The notes: generated by a model not told the origin, from the letters alone. Positions 25,209 to 35,380 are shown, numbered from the stretch's first letter. The stretch: DNA of 64,000 nt from Noviherbaspirillum sp. Root189 (GCF_001428545.1 NZ_LMHZ01000017.1:47812-111811), one strand, 5' to 3'. Translations and numbers: made by a program.

Positions 25209-26360
25209 ATGAAAATCGTATTGATTTCCACGAATAAAAATAACATAGATGAAGCGAACAAGATAGCCCAAACGGGATCGCACACGCTAGTGGCCATCGA
25301 CGGAGGTTTTTCCTCAGTGCGTACTATCGCTGAACAGGAACAACCCGACCTGCTGCTGATAGATGACGCCGGTACCGGCACCAATGCTTTTGATCAAATT
25401 GAATACATTGCAATGCAGCGTCCGAACACAGCCATCGTTTTGATCTCGTCCAACCACACGCGCGACTTCTTATTGGATGCTATGCGTGCTGGGGTGCGCG
25501 AAGTACTACTTTCACCGGTTTCTGCACATTCACTCGAAGTAGCGATCAATCGCGTCGCGGCAAAACTACCTGGTGGCCATAACATGGCGTTAGGTAAAGT
25601 TCTTGCCTTCATGTCGTGCAAGGGAGGGAGTGGCGCCACATTTCTTGCCACCAATCTTGGTTATCAGTTAGGGGAAGATCGCAAAGTGCTTCTGATTGAT
25701 CTCAATCTTCAATTTGGCGACGCCCTTTCATTTTTGTATGACGGCAAGCCTGCTTCCACACTGGCCAGCATTGCACGTGATATCCGTCGTCTGGATGGAT
25801 CGTTTCTTGCAGCAAGTAGCGTTCGAATCACGGAAAATTACAGTATTCTCGCTGCGCCAGAAGACCTGTCAGAAGCCGTCGATATAAAGCCGGCGCATAT
25901 CGACGCCATCCTTAACCTCGCGGTTACACAGTACGAATTTGTATTGCTCGATGTAGGTCGCACCGTCGACCCGGTGTCCATCAAGGCTCTCGATCACGCA
26001 TACCGCATTTTTCCAGTGCTGCAAGCTGGGTTGCCGTATCTTCGTAACGCAAAAAAGTTGCTGAACACTTTCAAAGCATTGGGCTATCCCGACGAAAAGG
26101 CGGAGCTTATAGTCAACCGTTTTGACAAGCGCGGCGATATTGGCATTGATGATATCCGTCGGCTTGTCGGCTCGACACGACTGCATATGGTCCCCAATTC
26201 GTATAGGGACGTGAATACTTCGATTAATCAGGGCAACCCATTAATTAAGACGGCAAGCAGTAACACGGTTTCACGAATTCTGTCGGACCTTACTGCCGCG
26301 TTGAACCCGCGCCAGGAAGCATCACGTGGCTTTTTTGGCCGAATTCTCAAGCGTGCATGA
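25209..26360 (+). CDS. cpaE: TadZ/CpaE, ParA/MinD-like localisation ATPase
   Basis: 383 residues. An atypical receiver-like domain spans about 1-125 (LLIDDAG where phospho-receivers have the Asp), then a MinD/ParA-fold ATPase from about 135. The P-loop is degenerate: KGGSGATFLATNLG in place of KGGxGKT, as in part of the TadZ family, which questions ATP hydrolysis. DLNLQFGDALSFLYDGKPAS matches the ParA switch region, and LLDVGRTVDP is the Walker B-like strand. TadZ sets the pole where the pilus machine assembles. It is followed after about 70 bp by cpaF. Confidence 0.88.
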   Translation: MKIVLISTNKNNIDEANKIAQTGSHTLVAIDGGFSSVRTIAEQEQPDLLLIDDAGTGTNAFDQIEYIAMQRPNTAIVLISSNHTRDFLLDAMRAGVREVLLSPVSAHSLEVAINRVAAKLPGGHNMALGKVLAFMSCKGGSGATFLATNLGYQLGEDRKVLLIDLNLQFGDALSFLYDGKPASTLASIARDIRRLDGSFLAASSVRITENYSILAAPEDLSEAVDIKPAHIDAILNLAVTQYEFVLLDVGRTVDPVSIKALDHAYRIFPVLQAGLPYLRNAKKLLNTFKALGYPDEKAELIVNRFDKRGDIGIDDIRRLVGSTRLHMVPNSYRDVNTSINQGNPLIKTASSNTVSRILSDLTAALNPRQEASRGFFGRILKRA

Positions 26361-26429
26361 CGTGGTAATCGGTGCCGCATGCCCTCGTCATTTTCCTTCT
26401 AACAGGCTTATCTACGGAGTACGCACACA

Positions 26430-27776
26430 ATGTCATTTCGAGAAAAACTAAATGCGAGCGCCACCGAACAAGACTTACGAACTGAATCAAGGGCGCCTAG
26501 GGACGCATACCAGGCATTGAAGAGCCGCATTCATCTGAAGATGCTGGATAAATTTGATTTGTCAGCCTTGGAGACTCTTCCTCCGCAGGCATTACGCCAG
26601 GAGATCGCTGGGTTGGCAGAACGCCTACTTCAGGAAGAGCAAGCGCCGATCAACGACACTGAGCGCCACCTGCTTGTTCGTGATATTCAGCATGAAATGC
26701 TTGGATTTGGGCCGTTGGAATTGCTAATGGCGGACCCTGAGGTTTCAGACATTCTAATCAACTCCTATAACCGCGTATATGTCGAACGTAAGGGGAAACT
26801 GGAACTGACGCAAGTTGCGTTCACCGACGAAAAGCATCTATTGCGGATTATTGACAAGATCGTGTCGCTGGTCGGTCGCCGGATCGACGAGTCCAGTCCG
26901 ATGGTGGATGCTCGCTTACCAGATGGCTCACGTGTTAACGCCGTGATTCCTCCCATAGCGCTCGATGGTCCAATGATGTCCATCCGCCGGTTTGCCCACA
27001 TTCCGCTCAAGATGGACAATTTGGTTGAAGACCTCAAGAGCCTGACGCCGGAAATGGCCCGCATGCTCGAAGGGCTATGCAAGGCAAAGATCAACATTTT
27101 GATCTCTGGCGGTACTGGCGCAGGAAAAACCACTTTACTCAATATTTTATCCGGCTTCATCCCAGAATCGGAACGTATAGTCACTATTGAAGATGCAGCG
27201 GAACTGCAACTGCAACAGCCGCACGTCGTGCGCCTGGAAACGCGCCCAATGAATATCGAGGGGACCGGTGAAATCACCCAGCGCGCGCTTGTGCGAAATG
27301 CACTCCGCATGCGCCCAGACCGAATAGTCATCGGTGAGGTACGTGGCGCCGAAGCAGTCGACATGCTGCAAGCCATGAATACCGGTCATGAAGGTTCACT
27401 GACAACTATCCATGCAAATACGCCCCGGGATGCATTGGCGCGTTTGGAAAATATGATTGGCATGGCAAATCTCAACTTGCCGCACCGAGCTGCGCGGCAG
27501 CAGATTGCTTCCGCAATTACCGTCGTTCTCCAAGCGCTCCGCCTTCCAGACGGAAAGCGAAAAATCACGAGCATCCAGGAGATCACTGGTATGGAAGGCG
27601 ATATGATCACTATGCAAGAAATCTTTTCATTTAAACAAACTGGAATAAGCGGCGACGGTACGGTCGAAGGCTATTTCCAGGCAACGGGAATCCGTCCAAA
27701 ATTTACTGAACGGCTGCGGTCCTTTGGTGTTGCGCTGTCAGAGGCGATGTTCGACCCAACAAGAAACTACCAATAA
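26430..27776 (+). CDS. cpaF: TadA/CpaF pilus-assembly ATPase
   Basis: 448 residues. It has the family's N-terminal helical domain (about 1-110), then the secretion ATPase core with Walker [18 protein letters not shown] at about 226, an Asp box ([14 protein letters not shown]) and Walker B-like [20 protein letters not shown], with a His box [19 protein letters not shown]. This matches the hexameric type II/IV secretion ATPase TadA. It drives both extension and retraction of the Flp pilus in the cytoplasm. Length is typical. A good composition match to neighbours indicates a native gene. Confidence 0.95.
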   Translation: MSFREKLNASATEQDLRTESRAPRDAYQALKSRIHLKMLDKFDLSALETLPPQALRQEIAGLAERLLQEEQAPINDTERHLLVRDIQHEMLGFGPLELLMADPEVSDILINSYNRVYVERKGKLELTQVAFTDEKHLLRIIDKIVSLVGRRIDESSPMVDARLPDGSRVNAVIPPIALDGPMMSIRRFAHIPLKMDNLVEDLKSLTPEMARMLEGLCKAKINILISGGTGAGKTTLLNILSGFIPESERIVTIEDAAELQLQQPHVVRLETRPMNIEGTGEITQRALVRNALRMRPDRIVIGEVRGAEAVDMLQAMNTGHEGSLTTIHANTPRDALARLENMIGMANLNLPHRAARQQIASAITVVLQALRLPDGKRKITSIQEITGMEGDMITMQEIFSFKQTGISGDGTVEGYFQATGIRPKFTERLRSFGVALSEAMFDPTRNYQ

Positions 27777-27784
27777 GGGACCTT

Positions 27785-28777
27785 ATGTCACAATCAATTG
27801 AAAGCAATTCGGCCCTAATCATTTCGCTATTAGTATTTCTAACGGTCGTTTTACTGCTGGAAGGTCTATACCTCCTATGGAGGAATTACAGAGGGCCGAG
27901 GGCTAAAAAAATCGAAATGCGACTGAATGCATTGTCCGCCTCATCGAAACGCGTACAGTCGTCGTCAATATTAAAACAACAGACGCTTAGCGACGTACCA
28001 GCCCTCGAGCGGTTTCTATCTTCGATGCCACGAGCGCTCGGATTGCAAGGATTTATTGATCAGTCAGGATTGCAATGGACCGTTTCTCGGTTATTGCTCT
28101 CCTGTGCCGCGACCGGGATCTTTGCTTATTTGGCGGTCACTGCGTTCGCGCACCAAGCGATGCTTACTGCCACACTGATTTCGATCTTCGTTTCCGCTAT
28201 GCCGTTTCTTTATGTGTATGCTAAACGTAGCTCTCGTCTAAAAAAGCTTGAACAACAGCTCCCCGACGCAATCGATCTCATCATCCGAGCACTGCGCGCC
28301 GGGCATGCATTTTCTTCGGGTTTGCAGATGATCGGCGAAGAAATGTCTGAGCCGATTGCAGGCGAGTTCAGAATTGTCCATGATGAGATTAGTTTTGGTG
28401 TCTCACTGCAGCATGCACTGGCAGGCTTAAGCAAAAGAGTACCAATCACTGACCTGCGCTACTTTGTCGTGGCGGTGCTGATCCAGCGAGAGTCTGGCGG
28501 CAATCTTACCGAGGTCCTTGGAAACCTGAGCCGGCTGATCCGTGACCGGTTGAAGCTGTTTGCCAAAGTACGTGTTTTATCTTCCGAAGGGCGGCTATCG
28601 GCGTGGGTGCTTGGAGTGATGCCATTCGTTTTGGCGGCCGTAATGAACCTCGTGAATCCGGACTTTATGTCTCTGTTATGGACCGATCCAATTGGAACCG
28701 CCATCATCAAGTATATGCTGACGCTGATGGTCATCGGGGTTCTGATACTACGGAATATCATCAAAATTCGGGTATAA
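27785..28777 (+). CDS. tadB: Inner-membrane platform protein TadB
   Basis: 330 residues. An N-terminal span (ALIISLLVFLTVVLLLEGL), then a T2SS-F domain between two membrane pairs, with the conserved QLPDAIDLIIRALRAGHAF in the cytoplasmic helical bundle and ALAGLSKRVP. It ends with two further spans. It pairs with TadC in the inner membrane beneath the ATPase. Follows cpaF after 8 bp. Confidence 0.93.
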   Translation: MSQSIESNSALIISLLVFLTVVLLLEGLYLLWRNYRGPRAKKIEMRLNALSASSKRVQSSSILKQQTLSDVPALERFLSSMPRALGLQGFIDQSGLQWTVSRLLLSCAATGIFAYLAVTAFAHQAMLTATLISIFVSAMPFLYVYAKRSSRLKKLEQQLPDAIDLIIRALRAGHAFSSGLQMIGEEMSEPIAGEFRIVHDEISFGVSLQHALAGLSKRVPITDLRYFVVAVLIQRESGGNLTEVLGNLSRLIRDRLKLFAKVRVLSSEGRLSAWVLGVMPFVLAAVMNLVNPDFMSLLWTDPIGTAIIKYMLTLMVIGVLILRNIIKIRV

Positions 28778-28792
28778 CAAGGGGCAAGCATC

Positions 28793-29704
28793 ATGATACT
28801 ACCGGCATTGATTTTTATTGCAGTAACGCTGGGATTGGCCGGCATCTTTCTGCTAGTTACGCCGACGAAAACTCAACAGCGAATACGTACGTTGGCAGAA
28901 CCGGTGAAACATGCGAACTGGATTGAAAATGCGGCCAATGTCGTAAAACCTTTTGCCAGGCTTTCGACCCCCGAAGACAATTGGGAGAAGTCGCTGCTCA
29001 GAATTAGGTTTATCAATGCCGGCATTCGGCACCCGGATGCACGGATAGTCTATTTCGGAATCAAAACATTATTGCCCGTATTATTCGCCGCGGTTGCCTA
29101 CATCGCAGTCCGGGCGATCCCTCAACTCGATGGGCTGATGCTCGCTATGTGGTTAATGTTATCGGCACTTCTTGGCTGTTATCTTCCAAACTTGTATCTC
29201 TACTTGCGGATAAAGAACCGCAAGCGCGAGATTTTTGAAAACTTTGCAGATGCAGCTGATCTTATGCTCGTATGTGTGGAAGCAGGTCTAGGTTTAGATG
29301 CGGCGCTCACCAAAGTGGCAGACGAAATGAATGCAAAGTCTGTTGCATTAGCAGAAGAAATTCATCTCACCAATCTCGAGATGCGGGCTGGCGGTTCCCG
29401 TGAAAAGTCACTGCGCAATCTGGCGCTCCGTACCGGTATCGAGGAGGTCAGTACATTTGCAACGATGCTTACGCAGGCCGACAAGTTCGGTACCAGTATC
29501 GGTGAATCACTTCGAGTCTTCTCGGACGATCTACGTCACAAACGGCAAACACGTGCTGAAGAGCTCGCTGCAAAAATCCCAACGAAAATGCTGTTCCCAC
29601 TCGTTGTGTGCATTTTCCCGTCAATAATTATGGTAATCATGGGGCCTGCAGCTATCCAAGTTGTCAGGACTATATTGCCGATGATCGGCAAAGGGTCCGT
29701 TTGA
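28793..29704 (+). CDS. tadC: Inner-membrane platform protein TadC
   Basis: 303 residues. The N-terminal span LPALIFIAVTLGLAGIFLLV is followed by the T2SS-F domain with ADAADLMLVCVEAGLGLDAA and EMRAGGSREKSLRNLALRTG, and a C-terminal span FPLVVCIFPSIIMVIMGPA. Partner of TadB. In most loci tadD follows; here no TadD-like TPR lipoprotein gene is seen, and transposase remnants begin within about 250 bp. Confidence 0.92.
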   Translation: MILPALIFIAVTLGLAGIFLLVTPTKTQQRIRTLAEPVKHANWIENAANVVKPFARLSTPEDNWEKSLLRIRFINAGIRHPDARIVYFGIKTLLPVLFAAVAYIAVRAIPQLDGLMLAMWLMLSALLGCYLPNLYLYLRIKNRKREIFENFADAADLMLVCVEAGLGLDAALTKVADEMNAKSVALAEEIHLTNLEMRAGGSREKSLRNLALRTGIEEVSTFATMLTQADKFGTSIGESLRVFSDDLRHKRQTRAEELAAKIPTKMLFPLVVCIFPSIIMVIMGPAAIQVVRTILPMIGKGSV

Positions 29705-29954
29705 AAACGATTCTCCTCGTACACTATGAGGAACTGAAACAGGAGTTCGAACAGGGCGTTATGAAGGACATAGCTAGTGTGGTTTCCATCGTCCTGCATC
29801 GCGGCATTTGGCTGCTTATGGCTTTACGCTTGCGCAACGGTGTCGTCAAAAAAAGGGCAAGGGAGGGCCGGCTGCCTTGCTTAGCCAAAAGTTACCGCCC
29901 ATGCGTGCCAGTGAGCGCGTAACGTCATGTCCCTGACGCCATCCGATCGCTGCG

Positions 29955-30240
29955 TTTATTCGTGACGGATGTACTTGAGCAGTTAAATACGGAACGAGTA
30001 ACGCCGATCACGATCCGGCAGGTTAAATACCTCAACAATATCGTCGAGCAGGATCATCGCGCGGTCAAATGAATCACCCGGATGATGCTGGGTTTCAAAT
30101 CGTTTCGAGCCACCCAAGCCGTCATCGCCGGCATTGAGTTGATGCATATGATTCGAAGGCCAGTTCATGATGAAAGGCTGCGCCGGGATGTCGTTTGCCG
30201 ACCAGTTTTACGCGTTGGCAGAAGAAGTCCGTCCAGCGTA
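29955..30240 (+). pseudogene. IS6-family transposase, C-terminal remnant
   Basis: Plus-strand reading gives VTPITIRQVKYLNNIVEQDH, then RAVK, an in-frame stop (TGA), ITRMMLGFKSFRATQAVIAG and IELMHMIR. A frameshift follows, and then CAGMSFADQFYALAEEVRPA with a stop near 30240. The NNIVEQDH and LGFKSFR motifs are typical of the DDE domain of IS6-family transposases. With a stop and a frameshift and no N-terminus it is dead. It lies just after tadC. Confidence 0.8.
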
Positions 30241-30401
30241 AGGATTGGGCAAACTTGTCGCACCATCGACGGATCGTCTCCTAATTGACCGTCACGCCGC
30301 GCTCGAAGAGCAGATCTTCGATATCACGCAAACTCAGCTGAAAACGTAAATACCAGCGCACGCCGCAACTGATGACGGCGCAGGGGCTTGGGTTTCTTCA
30401 T
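30240..30401 (-). pseudogene. IS6-family transposase, N-terminal remnant in opposite orientation
   Basis: On the minus strand from an ATG at 30401 the reading MKKPKPLRRHQ shifts frame into WYLRFQLSLRDIEDLLFERG, then a stop (TAG at 30281-30283) and ETIRRWCDKFA. This is the helix-turn-helix N-terminus of an IS6-type transposase. It abuts the C-terminal remnant of the other strand, so two pieces are joined end to end in inverted orientation. Confidence 0.75.
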
Positions 30402-30452
30402 CGAACAATTTTTCCAGCATTGTTCGTTAATGTGACAACGCAGCCGTCCCCA

Positions 30453-31799
30453 CTATCGCACAAAACTTACTTTGTCAAAAGGCTCCATTGCATGCTCAAG
30501 CTTTTTTACTTGCTCACGCATACTTTCGGCGGCTGACGATGTCTGACCTACTAAGGCATTGTTTTCCTGGGTGACCAGTTTCATTTCACGTACGATCTGG
30601 TTGACGCCGTCAATGCCATGCTGTTGTTCTTCACTTGCAGCAGCGATTTCTCCCATAATGCTGGCGACTTGCTTAACCGAGCTTACAATTCGTTCCATCG
30701 TCTGTCCAGCATCATCGACGAGTCTTGCTCCATTTTCGACCTTATTGACTGAGTCGCTAATAAGGTTCTTTATCTCGCTCGCAGCGATTGCACTACGCTG
30801 AGCGAGACTTCGAACTTCGGCAGCAACAACCGCAAATCCGCGTCCTTGTTCACCTGCTCGCGCCGCTTCGACGGCGGCATTCAGGGAAAGAATATTGGTC
30901 TGAAACGCTATACCATCTATCACGCTTATGATGTCAACGATCTTGTGTGAACTTGCTTTAATCGCGCCCATGGTCCCGACCACCTGCGTTACAACGTCCC
31001 CGCCGGCCTGTGCAACAGTCGACGCAGTTACAACCAAATTGTTTGCTTGTATTGCATTTTCTGCATTTTGTTTGACCGTTCTGGTAAGTGCCTCCATCGC
31101 ATTTTCGGTTGATACCAAACTTGTGGACTGCGTTTCTGTGCGAGTGGTCAAATTGGCGCTGCTTATCGCAACGGCCTGCGACACCTGAGCCATCGTTCGC
31201 ATACCGTCGCGGACGTTTGTGGCAGTGGTTCGCATTGTGTCGAGGGCACCGTGTAGCATGCGACTGCTTTCGGTCACCATCGTCGATTCTCTATGCAGCA
31301 AAATTGCGAGATAGGACAGCACCGCTGTTTCCACGACCACATACGTGGCATGCACAAGAACGATGTCAAGTCCGGGATGCGTGAAGCAGAAGGTGGGATA
31401 CCCCCACTTTTGGAGATAGCTGAAACTGAAATGATGAACAGCAGCGACTGTTGCTCCGGCAACGATGACACGCCAGTCCTGATAACAAAGCAAAAAGGCT
31501 AGCATGACAAAAATGCCAAAGTGCAGCTCCGTCATGCCATGTGCTTGGTGAATGTGCAACGCGCAAAACATGATCAGTGCACTCGCCACACAAAGTCGAG
31601 TGGCGAGCGCGCCAGGCGCAAAAGATATTAGTATCGTTGGGACCAGAGCGAGGGGCAGCCCAATAAGAAGGGCTATAGAGAATGTATCATGCCACCTAGA
31701 TAATGCTAGTGAAACAAAAAACAACATCCAGAGCAGTGGTAGAAATAGTTTGTCAGCTCGAATGTGCTCTTTCTGTCTTGTGGATTGGTGCTGACTCAT
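30453..31799 (-). CDS. Methyl-accepting chemotaxis protein with a His-rich six-span sensor
   Basis: 448 residues. No periplasmic loop domain: six membrane segments fill about residues 18-170, and no HAMP domain is evident. Several histidines lie in or next to the spans ([39 protein letters not shown]). The cytoplasmic signalling domain (about 240-448) has the MA hairpin core [27 protein letters not shown], which binds CheA/CheW. It likely senses something in or at the membrane. The end SFVR lacks a CheR-binding pentapeptide. Confidence 0.92.
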   Translation of the reverse strand: MSQHQSTRQKEHIRADKLFLPLLWMLFFVSLALSRWHDTFSIALLIGLPLALVPTILISFAPGALATRLCVASALIMFCALHIHQAHGMTELHFGIFVMLAFLLCYQDWRVIVAGATVAAVHHFSFSYLQKWGYPTFCFTHPGLDIVLVHATYVVVETAVLSYLAILLHRESTMVTESSRMLHGALDTMRTTATNVRDGMRTMAQVSQAVAISSANLTTRTETQSTSLVSTENAMEALTRTVKQNAENAIQANNLVVTASTVAQAGGDVVTQVVGTMGAIKASSHKIVDIISVIDGIAFQTNILSLNAAVEAARAGEQGRGFAVVAAEVRSLAQRSAIAASEIKNLISDSVNKVENGARLVDDAGQTMERIVSSVKQVASIMGEIAAASEEQQHGIDGVNQIVREMKLVTQENNALVGQTSSAAESMREQVKKLEHAMEPFDKVSFVR

Positions 31800-32575
31800 T
31801 TTCGAAAGCCTGTTCTTTTCTTAAGTAACCTATAGATGGCTGTCATGGCACTTTCCACTAAGCCTAAGGCAAGACTAACTATATGTATCCCGTTACAAAC
31901 CCGATTGATATTACGTTGCATAGGGGAATGTTGCATCCCATATTAATGGGAAATGCACGGTGAGGGCGCGACGTCGTGATGGCAAAAGCACGGCAGCCCC
32001 GAACAAATTCGGAGTTTGTTTGGATCGTGTCGTATCCGAAACGTTTCGGCATTTACCGCCTTGACGACAAACGGCTTCGGGCAACCTATGTCGTCTAAAA
32101 GAAGGCCTGTCTTTTTGGACCTAAAGCTGCCTGCAATTGATGACCTAGTAATTCTCACGACAAGCCCGTCTGCACCACCACTGAATGATTTGCACAAAGA
32201 CGCTTATAGCCCAACTGACGATACTTTTAACGATAGCCACATTCGCCCGGATAGCATTAGGGCGTGTCATTAATAAAGTTATATGTCACAAATTCTGGTG
32301 TGTTTTATGTCTAATGCCACGATGACGCGAGCACAGAACAACGTTAGTAACGGGCTGCCGACTCAGCGTTATCTTGAAAACGAGTGCCAGAACGACTCGG
32401 AAGATTCAAAACGGCGTCCCATCCAATTTGTCGCTGTGCGCCAAACTTTTTCTCGATTTAGATAAGTAGTTTCTAAGCCTGTTTCACTTTTCCAACGCTC
32501 CCATGAATATGGGGAGGCATCCAATAAAGGTTTACGGTCTACTTGTGGTTTGTTTAAGCACACAAAATAGAAGAT
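31800..32575. other. Gene-free stretch after the chemoreceptor start
   Basis: About 775 bp on the upstream side of the chemoreceptor gene. Short open frames on both strands (for example 32016-32273 and 32283-32465) lack known domains and ribosome binding sites. GGGCGTGTCATTAATAAAG near 32262 looks like a piece of an IS end but no partner was found. Confidence 0.35.
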
Positions 32576-33166
32576 ATGCAAAAACACACGCTGTTTTCAT
32601 TCGGGTTGGCTCTCGCGCTTGTTGGCGGAGGTGTTTTTCTGCTCAATAACTCGATGTCTGGCTTTTGGCAGCCATCCGAAGATGCACCTGCGAGTTCGAC
32701 AAACGAAGCGAACTCCGTTATTTCAATCCGTGAACCCGTTAATGCGGCATTACCGGACCAGCCAAAACGAGCATCACTCGATGAGCGCTCTGCCGCGGGC
32801 GGCATGATCAATAAATGTCTCATTGAAGAAAAAACAGTCTACGTTGACCAAAAGTGCCCGACTGGCGCTACTGCTCAAGAGATTCACCTTTACGACACCG
32901 CAGGTGTTATCAGTCCGCCAAAAGCGGACCTTCAGGTCCTTACTGTACAGCGCAAAGCAGCCGAGGCAGAAGAGCACCAGGCGGGGCGTAATCAAGTGGT
33001 GACCGTAGGCGCATCCCAGTCAAAATCGAACCAATGTGCCTTCCTCGACCGGCATGTCGAGTACTTAGATTCGATGGCACGACAACCGCAGTCTGGTTCC
33101 ACGCAAGATTGGATTAGAGACGAAAAATCTAAGACCCGGGACCGACAGGCTTCCCTTGGTTGCTAA
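32576..33166 (+). CDS. Membrane-anchored DUF4124-like protein
   Basis: 196 residues. The N-terminal segment FSFGLALALVGGGVFLL is a signal anchor or signal peptide. The middle has KCLIEEKTVYVDQKCPTGAT, a two-cysteine stretch of the DUF4124 type, which in other proteins pairs a cysteine with the CP motif. The end CAFLDRHVEYLDSMARQPQ ... WIRDEKSKTRDRQASLGC is a pattern of DUF4124-linked proteins from betaproteobacteria. Function unknown. No ribosome binding site is obvious, so the start is not certain. Confidence 0.7.
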   Translation: MQKHTLFSFGLALALVGGGVFLLNNSMSGFWQPSEDAPASSTNEANSVISIREPVNAALPDQPKRASLDERSAAGGMINKCLIEEKTVYVDQKCPTGATAQEIHLYDTAGVISPPKADLQVLTVQRKAAEAEEHQAGRNQVVTVGASQSKSNQCAFLDRHVEYLDSMARQPQSGSTQDWIRDEKSKTRDRQASLGC

Positions 33167-33379
33167 ATAGTCATTAGATTTATGCGGGAGGCGTCTGATA
33201 GTCGCCAGCACAATGAGGTCCGGTACTAGCTCTAGTCAATATCCCTGGAGTTGCCCCTATTAAATCGGACACCCTACGGCTAATTGGGCGCGGATGATGA
33301 TCCGCTTGGGTTTCCCGGACCAATCCGAGGGCGAGTTTTCGGCGTTGTGATCCGCTTGGCTTGATCTTGGCTTGCCGAG

Positions 33380-33525
33380 TGACCACTATCTTGCGGCGCT
33401 TGGGCAGCTTGGAGCGTAGCTGCAGTTGTTCTTCGCTATAGAGTCGGTACATCTGGTTCTTGCCAAGCTGCCAGCCTTCGCGCTTGAGCAGTACGTGGAT
33501 GCGCCGATAGCCGTAACAGCGCTGT
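33380..33525 (-). pseudogene. IS3-family transposase OrfB remnant
   Basis: On the minus strand: CYGYRRIHVLLKREGWQLGK then NQMYRLYSEEQLQLRSKLPK and RRKIVVTRQAKIKPSG. This is the typical pre-DDE segment of an IS3-family OrfB. The similarity stops abruptly on both sides; the frame goes on to about 33180 with unrelated sequence. Confidence 0.8.
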
Positions 33526-33569
33526 CACGTTAATGAATCAGGAACACAGTGAGAGCTGGTCCAATCAAT

Positions 33570-33750
33570 GCTCAAAAAGCAGTGCACGGATTTTGGGCGA
33601 GACCAATGATCTGATGAGCGCTTGGCGGCTACCGTGACGCGGCGCTTTTGCAGCAGGATATCAAGCTCGGCTCCATGCTGATCGACGGCGCGCCACAGCA
33701 GGAAAGGTTCCCTGCCGATGTTGACGAACACTTCGGTATCCTGAGTTTCA
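33570..33750 (-). pseudogene. IS6-family transposase, internal remnant
   Basis: Minus-strand translation DTEVFVNIGREPFLLWRAVD then QHGAELDILLQKRR is the start of the DDE domain of an IS6-family transposase (first catalytic Asp region and the conserved LLWRAVDQ motif). The sequence then decays. It directly precedes the 3' end of the MFS gene at 33772 and marks the left edge of the GC-rich island. Confidence 0.8.
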
Positions 33751-33771
33751 GGACGATGTTAATCCGCCGCT

Positions 33772-35370
33772 CTAATCCGAACGCCGGGCGGCCAGGAAGT
33801 GGCGTACCACGGGCTTCCCCTCACCCCGGTGAAAGCGCATAACCTCGGCCTGGATATCGGCATCGGCGCGGGACACCCTTTGATGCTGGCGCAGGTGCTC
33901 GGCCCACGATTCGACCTCAAACCATTCGAGCATCAGGCCGGGGGCGGCCACGTCTTCCGCGATTCCCCAGGCATAGGCGCCGTCGCGCCGCCGTTCAGCC
34001 GACAAGCGCGTGACTGCGGCGATGAAGGCCGCGCGCTCAACGGGCTCGATACGGTACTCGATCTGGATCAGCACCGGACCGCGATCGTACTCGACGGGTT
34101 CCGCCGTCAGCGGTTCGGGCCAGTAGTTGGAGGGCGTCAGGTCGGCTTCGCCGCGAGGCAGCTTGAGCCGGTGCGCGGCCAGTCCGGCCAGTACCAGTCC
34201 CACTGCGCCGACCTGCAATGTGTAGGGCACGCCGATCCCTTGCGCCACTGCGCCCCAGCCCAGGCTGCCCGCCGTCATGGCGCCGTTGAACACGGTGAGG
34301 TACACCGCCAGCGAGCGCCCGCGCACCCAGTTGGGCAGGATGGACTGCGCCACGCCATTGAGCGTGGTCAGCGCGGTGATCCATGCCGCCCCCAGGAGCA
34401 ACAACGCGATCACCGCCGCCCATTGCGGCGGCGCGAAGGACAGGAAGGCCATCACCGTGGCCGTGACCATGGCTGCCGCCAGCAGCAGCCCATCGGCGTT
34501 CAGGCGGGCACGCAGCTTGGGCATGACAACTGCGCCGCCGATCGCACCCAGGCCGACCGCGCCGAGCAGGATGCCGTAAAAGCCGGCGCCGCCGCCGAGC
34601 AGCTGGCGCGCCAGGAGCGGCAGCAGCGCCCAGACCGAACTCGCCAGCGCGAAGAAGACGAAGGCGCGCGCCAGCACGACGTGCAGTTCGCGGCTGGCGC
34701 GAGCGTAGCGCAGGCCGGCGCGGAAGGCGCCCAGGAAACGTTCGGACAGGGCGTCCTGCGCGGCTGGTGGTCGCCGCCACCAGAGCAACGCGGCGATGAC
34801 AAACACGTAGCTGATGACGTCGATGCCGTAGGTGAAGGCGGCACCCAGGGTGGACAGAATCAGTCCGCCCAGGGCCGGACCGGTCGCACGCGCGATGTTG
34901 ATGCCCAGCGAGTTGAGCGCCACTGCGCCCTTGAGGTCCTTTTTTTCCACCAGCTCAGGCACGATGGCCTGCCAAGTTGGTCCCATCAGCGCCGCACCGA
35001 CGCCGCCGAGGAACGTCAAGGCCACGAGCGAAGTGATCGATTGCAGGCCTGCGGCCGACAGCAGCATCAGGCCGATGCTTGCGCAGGCCATCAGCACCTG
35101 AATGCCGATCAGGAATTTGCGCCGGTCAAGGATGTCGGCCAGGACGCCCGCAGGAATCGCCAGCAGGAATACCGGCAGCGTGGCGGCCGCCTGCACCATC
35201 GCCACTGCCGCAGGCGAAGGCGACAGGTCGGTCATGATCCATGCGCTGGCGACGTCGCGGATGAAACTACCGGTGTTTCCGATCACCGTTGCCGCCCACA
35301 GCACGGCAAACAGCGTCTGACGCAAGGGCGCGAAGCTGCCGCCTGTCGATGTTTGTGCGTTTGGCGCCAT
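33772..35370 (-). CDS. EntS-like MFS exporter with a C-terminal monooxygenase-like domain
   Basis: 532 residues from ATG 35370, set by GGAG just upstream. Twelve membrane segments of the MFS_3 (enterobactin exporter) type fill about residues 1-400, with SAWIMTDLSPSPAAVAMVQ and the A-motif-like GVLADILDRRKFLIG. From about 425 the C-terminus is a ferredoxin-like ABM-type domain (IQIEYRIEPVERAAFIAAVT ... LMLEWFEVESWAEHLRQHQR) ending VVRHFLAARRSD. The family exports siderophores or drugs; here it would serve the hydrolase operon it closes. High GC content. A paralogue lies at 44834. Confidence 0.9.
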   Translation of the reverse strand: MAPNAQTSTGGSFAPLRQTLFAVLWAATVIGNTGSFIRDVASAWIMTDLSPSPAAVAMVQAAATLPVFLLAIPAGVLADILDRRKFLIGIQVLMACASIGLMLLSAAGLQSITSLVALTFLGGVGAALMGPTWQAIVPELVEKKDLKGAVALNSLGINIARATGPALGGLILSTLGAAFTYGIDVISYVFVIAALLWWRRPPAAQDALSERFLGAFRAGLRYARASRELHVVLARAFVFFALASSVWALLPLLARQLLGGGAGFYGILLGAVGLGAIGGAVVMPKLRARLNADGLLLAAAMVTATVMAFLSFAPPQWAAVIALLLLGAAWITALTTLNGVAQSILPNWVRGRSLAVYLTVFNGAMTAGSLGWGAVAQGIGVPYTLQVGAVGLVLAGLAAHRLKLPRGEADLTPSNYWPEPLTAEPVEYDRGPVLIQIEYRIEPVERAAFIAAVTRLSAERRRDGAYAWGIAEDVAAPGLMLEWFEVESWAEHLRQHQRVSRADADIQAEVMRFHRGEGKPVVRHFLAARRSD

Positions 35371-35380
35371 GGGGATCTCC

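Noticed and set aside
29701..29922. Frame starting at a TTG that overlaps the tadC stop (KTILLVHYEELKQEFEQGVM)
   Set aside because: Possible coupled small gene, but no family match to TadD or others and it runs into IS6 debris.
32016..32465. Two short plus-strand frames after the chemoreceptor
   Set aside because: No domain, no ribosome binding site, biased by chance frames in a gap.
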